NCBI GenBank assembly: GCA_016192145.1
Contig: JACPUT010000004.1
Span: forward strand, 1 to 64,000
Reading direction: 5' to 3'
DNA length: 64,000 bases
Origin: Acidobacteriota bacterium
Lineage (GTDB): Bacteria > Acidobacteriota > Holophagae > Holophagales > Holophagaceae
Part shown: one piece after another, positions 63,955 through 64,000 of the stretch
Numbering within the stretch: position 1 is the stretch's first letter
How the letters are laid out: the number at the start of each line of letters is the position of its first letter
Notes under the pieces: generated by a model
What the model was told of the DNA's origin: nothing
Database searches by the model: none
Seen by the model: only the letters and a program-made list of their open reading frames with translations
Translations under genes and position numbers: made by a program

Positions 63955-64000
63955 ATGGCCGATCCCAAACCCATCCCCGGCCTCCGCGTCCGAAGTGTTC
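63955..64000 (+). CDS. Mu-like late protein, N-terminus only
   Basis: Only the first 15 residues are in the window (MADPKPIPGLRVRS). GAGGTG precedes the ATG and it follows gpT by eight bases. The start fits the small proteins that follow gpT in Mu-like phages, but the family cannot be confirmed. Confidence 0.5.
   Translation, partial: MADPKPIPGLRVRSV

Larger units (their letters stand above)
44573..64000 (+). mobile_element. Mu-like prophage, left part (runs off the window)
   Basis: Gene order repressor, Ner, transposase A, MuB, Gam, GemA, Mor, lysis, DUF1804, terminase, portal, MuF, gpG, gpI, decoration, gpT is that of Mu-type phages. The left edge is set where the tRNA-Pro inverted copy ends; the exact first base and the 5-bp target duplication cannot be settled without the right end. 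Likely early left-to-right transcription from the Ner side, repressor leftward, late genes under Mor and perhaps the phage sigma factor. Confidence 0.9.

Overview
The window looks like a GC-rich bacterial chromosome segment. Gene content and style suggest Acidobacteriota, possibly a Holophagae/Geothrix-like genome. That placement is inference, because there is no rRNA or other decisive marker. Three zones can be seen: an accessory island with a Tn7-like transposition module (about 1-15.2 kb), a block of core genes (15.2-44.5 kb), and the left two thirds or so of a Mu-like transposable prophage (44.57 kb to the window edge).

Island, 1-15.2 kb. Two CPBP-type membrane proteins and a small exported protein come first. 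Next is a stretch visibly more AT-rich than the core genes, bracketed by two paralogous regulators (2467-2838 and 8658-9146), each a ribbon-helix-helix-like domain fused to a C-terminal HTH. Between them lie five unrecognised genes (2896-5853) and a minus-strand cluster: DUF3606 protein, a zinc-ribbon-like small protein, a CD-NTase and an S-4TM membrane effector. The last two form a compact CBASS anti-phage system. To the right is a rightward tnsAB (fused)-tnsC-tniQ operon with overlapping reading frames, preceded by an array of nine 12-bp-spaced CTCCA units. It ends in a cluster of strong hairpins beside a tRNA-Leu(CAA) gene, which is the likely target. The most economical reading is a Tn7-like element at tRNA-Leu carrying CBASS and an unknown cassette. 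No terminal repeats could be proven and no cas genes are present.

Core block, 15.2-44.5 kb. Ordinary housekeeping genes: nadE, a sensor kinase, the PEP synthase regulatory kinase/phosphorylase, a GNAT, an FAD dehydrogenase, a TIGR01777 epimerase, miaB, a MshEN-domain protein, PilZ proteins, a phosphoesterase, a fused thiE-aroK, a cysteine synthase, an ABC exporter, an M28 peptidase, aroB, a TPR protein, an S1/P1-type nuclease, lepB, a lipoprotein, tex, a CoA-transferase, a DciA-like gene and tRNA-Pro(CGG). Two palindromic intergenic repeats of dispersed type lie at 19657-19732 and 37295-37364.

Prophage, 44.57-64 kb. It starts against an imperfect inverted copy of the tRNA-Pro 3' end. In order it has an S24-type repressor, divergent Ner-like regulator, MuA-like transposase, MuB-like ATPase, winged-helix protein, Gam, a phage-borne sigma-70 factor, GemA, Dam, a Mor-like activator, endolysin and holins, DUF1804 protein, large terminase, portal, MuF head protein with a C-terminal toxin-like domain, gpG, gpI protease/scaffold, decoration protein, major head gpT, and the start of the next gene. 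A reversed, AT-rich HNH-membrane gene (59841-61454) interrupts the head genes and looks like a moron. GTTGAYGCG repeats near the left end and inside the 5' part of the transposase gene look like a built-in binding-site array.
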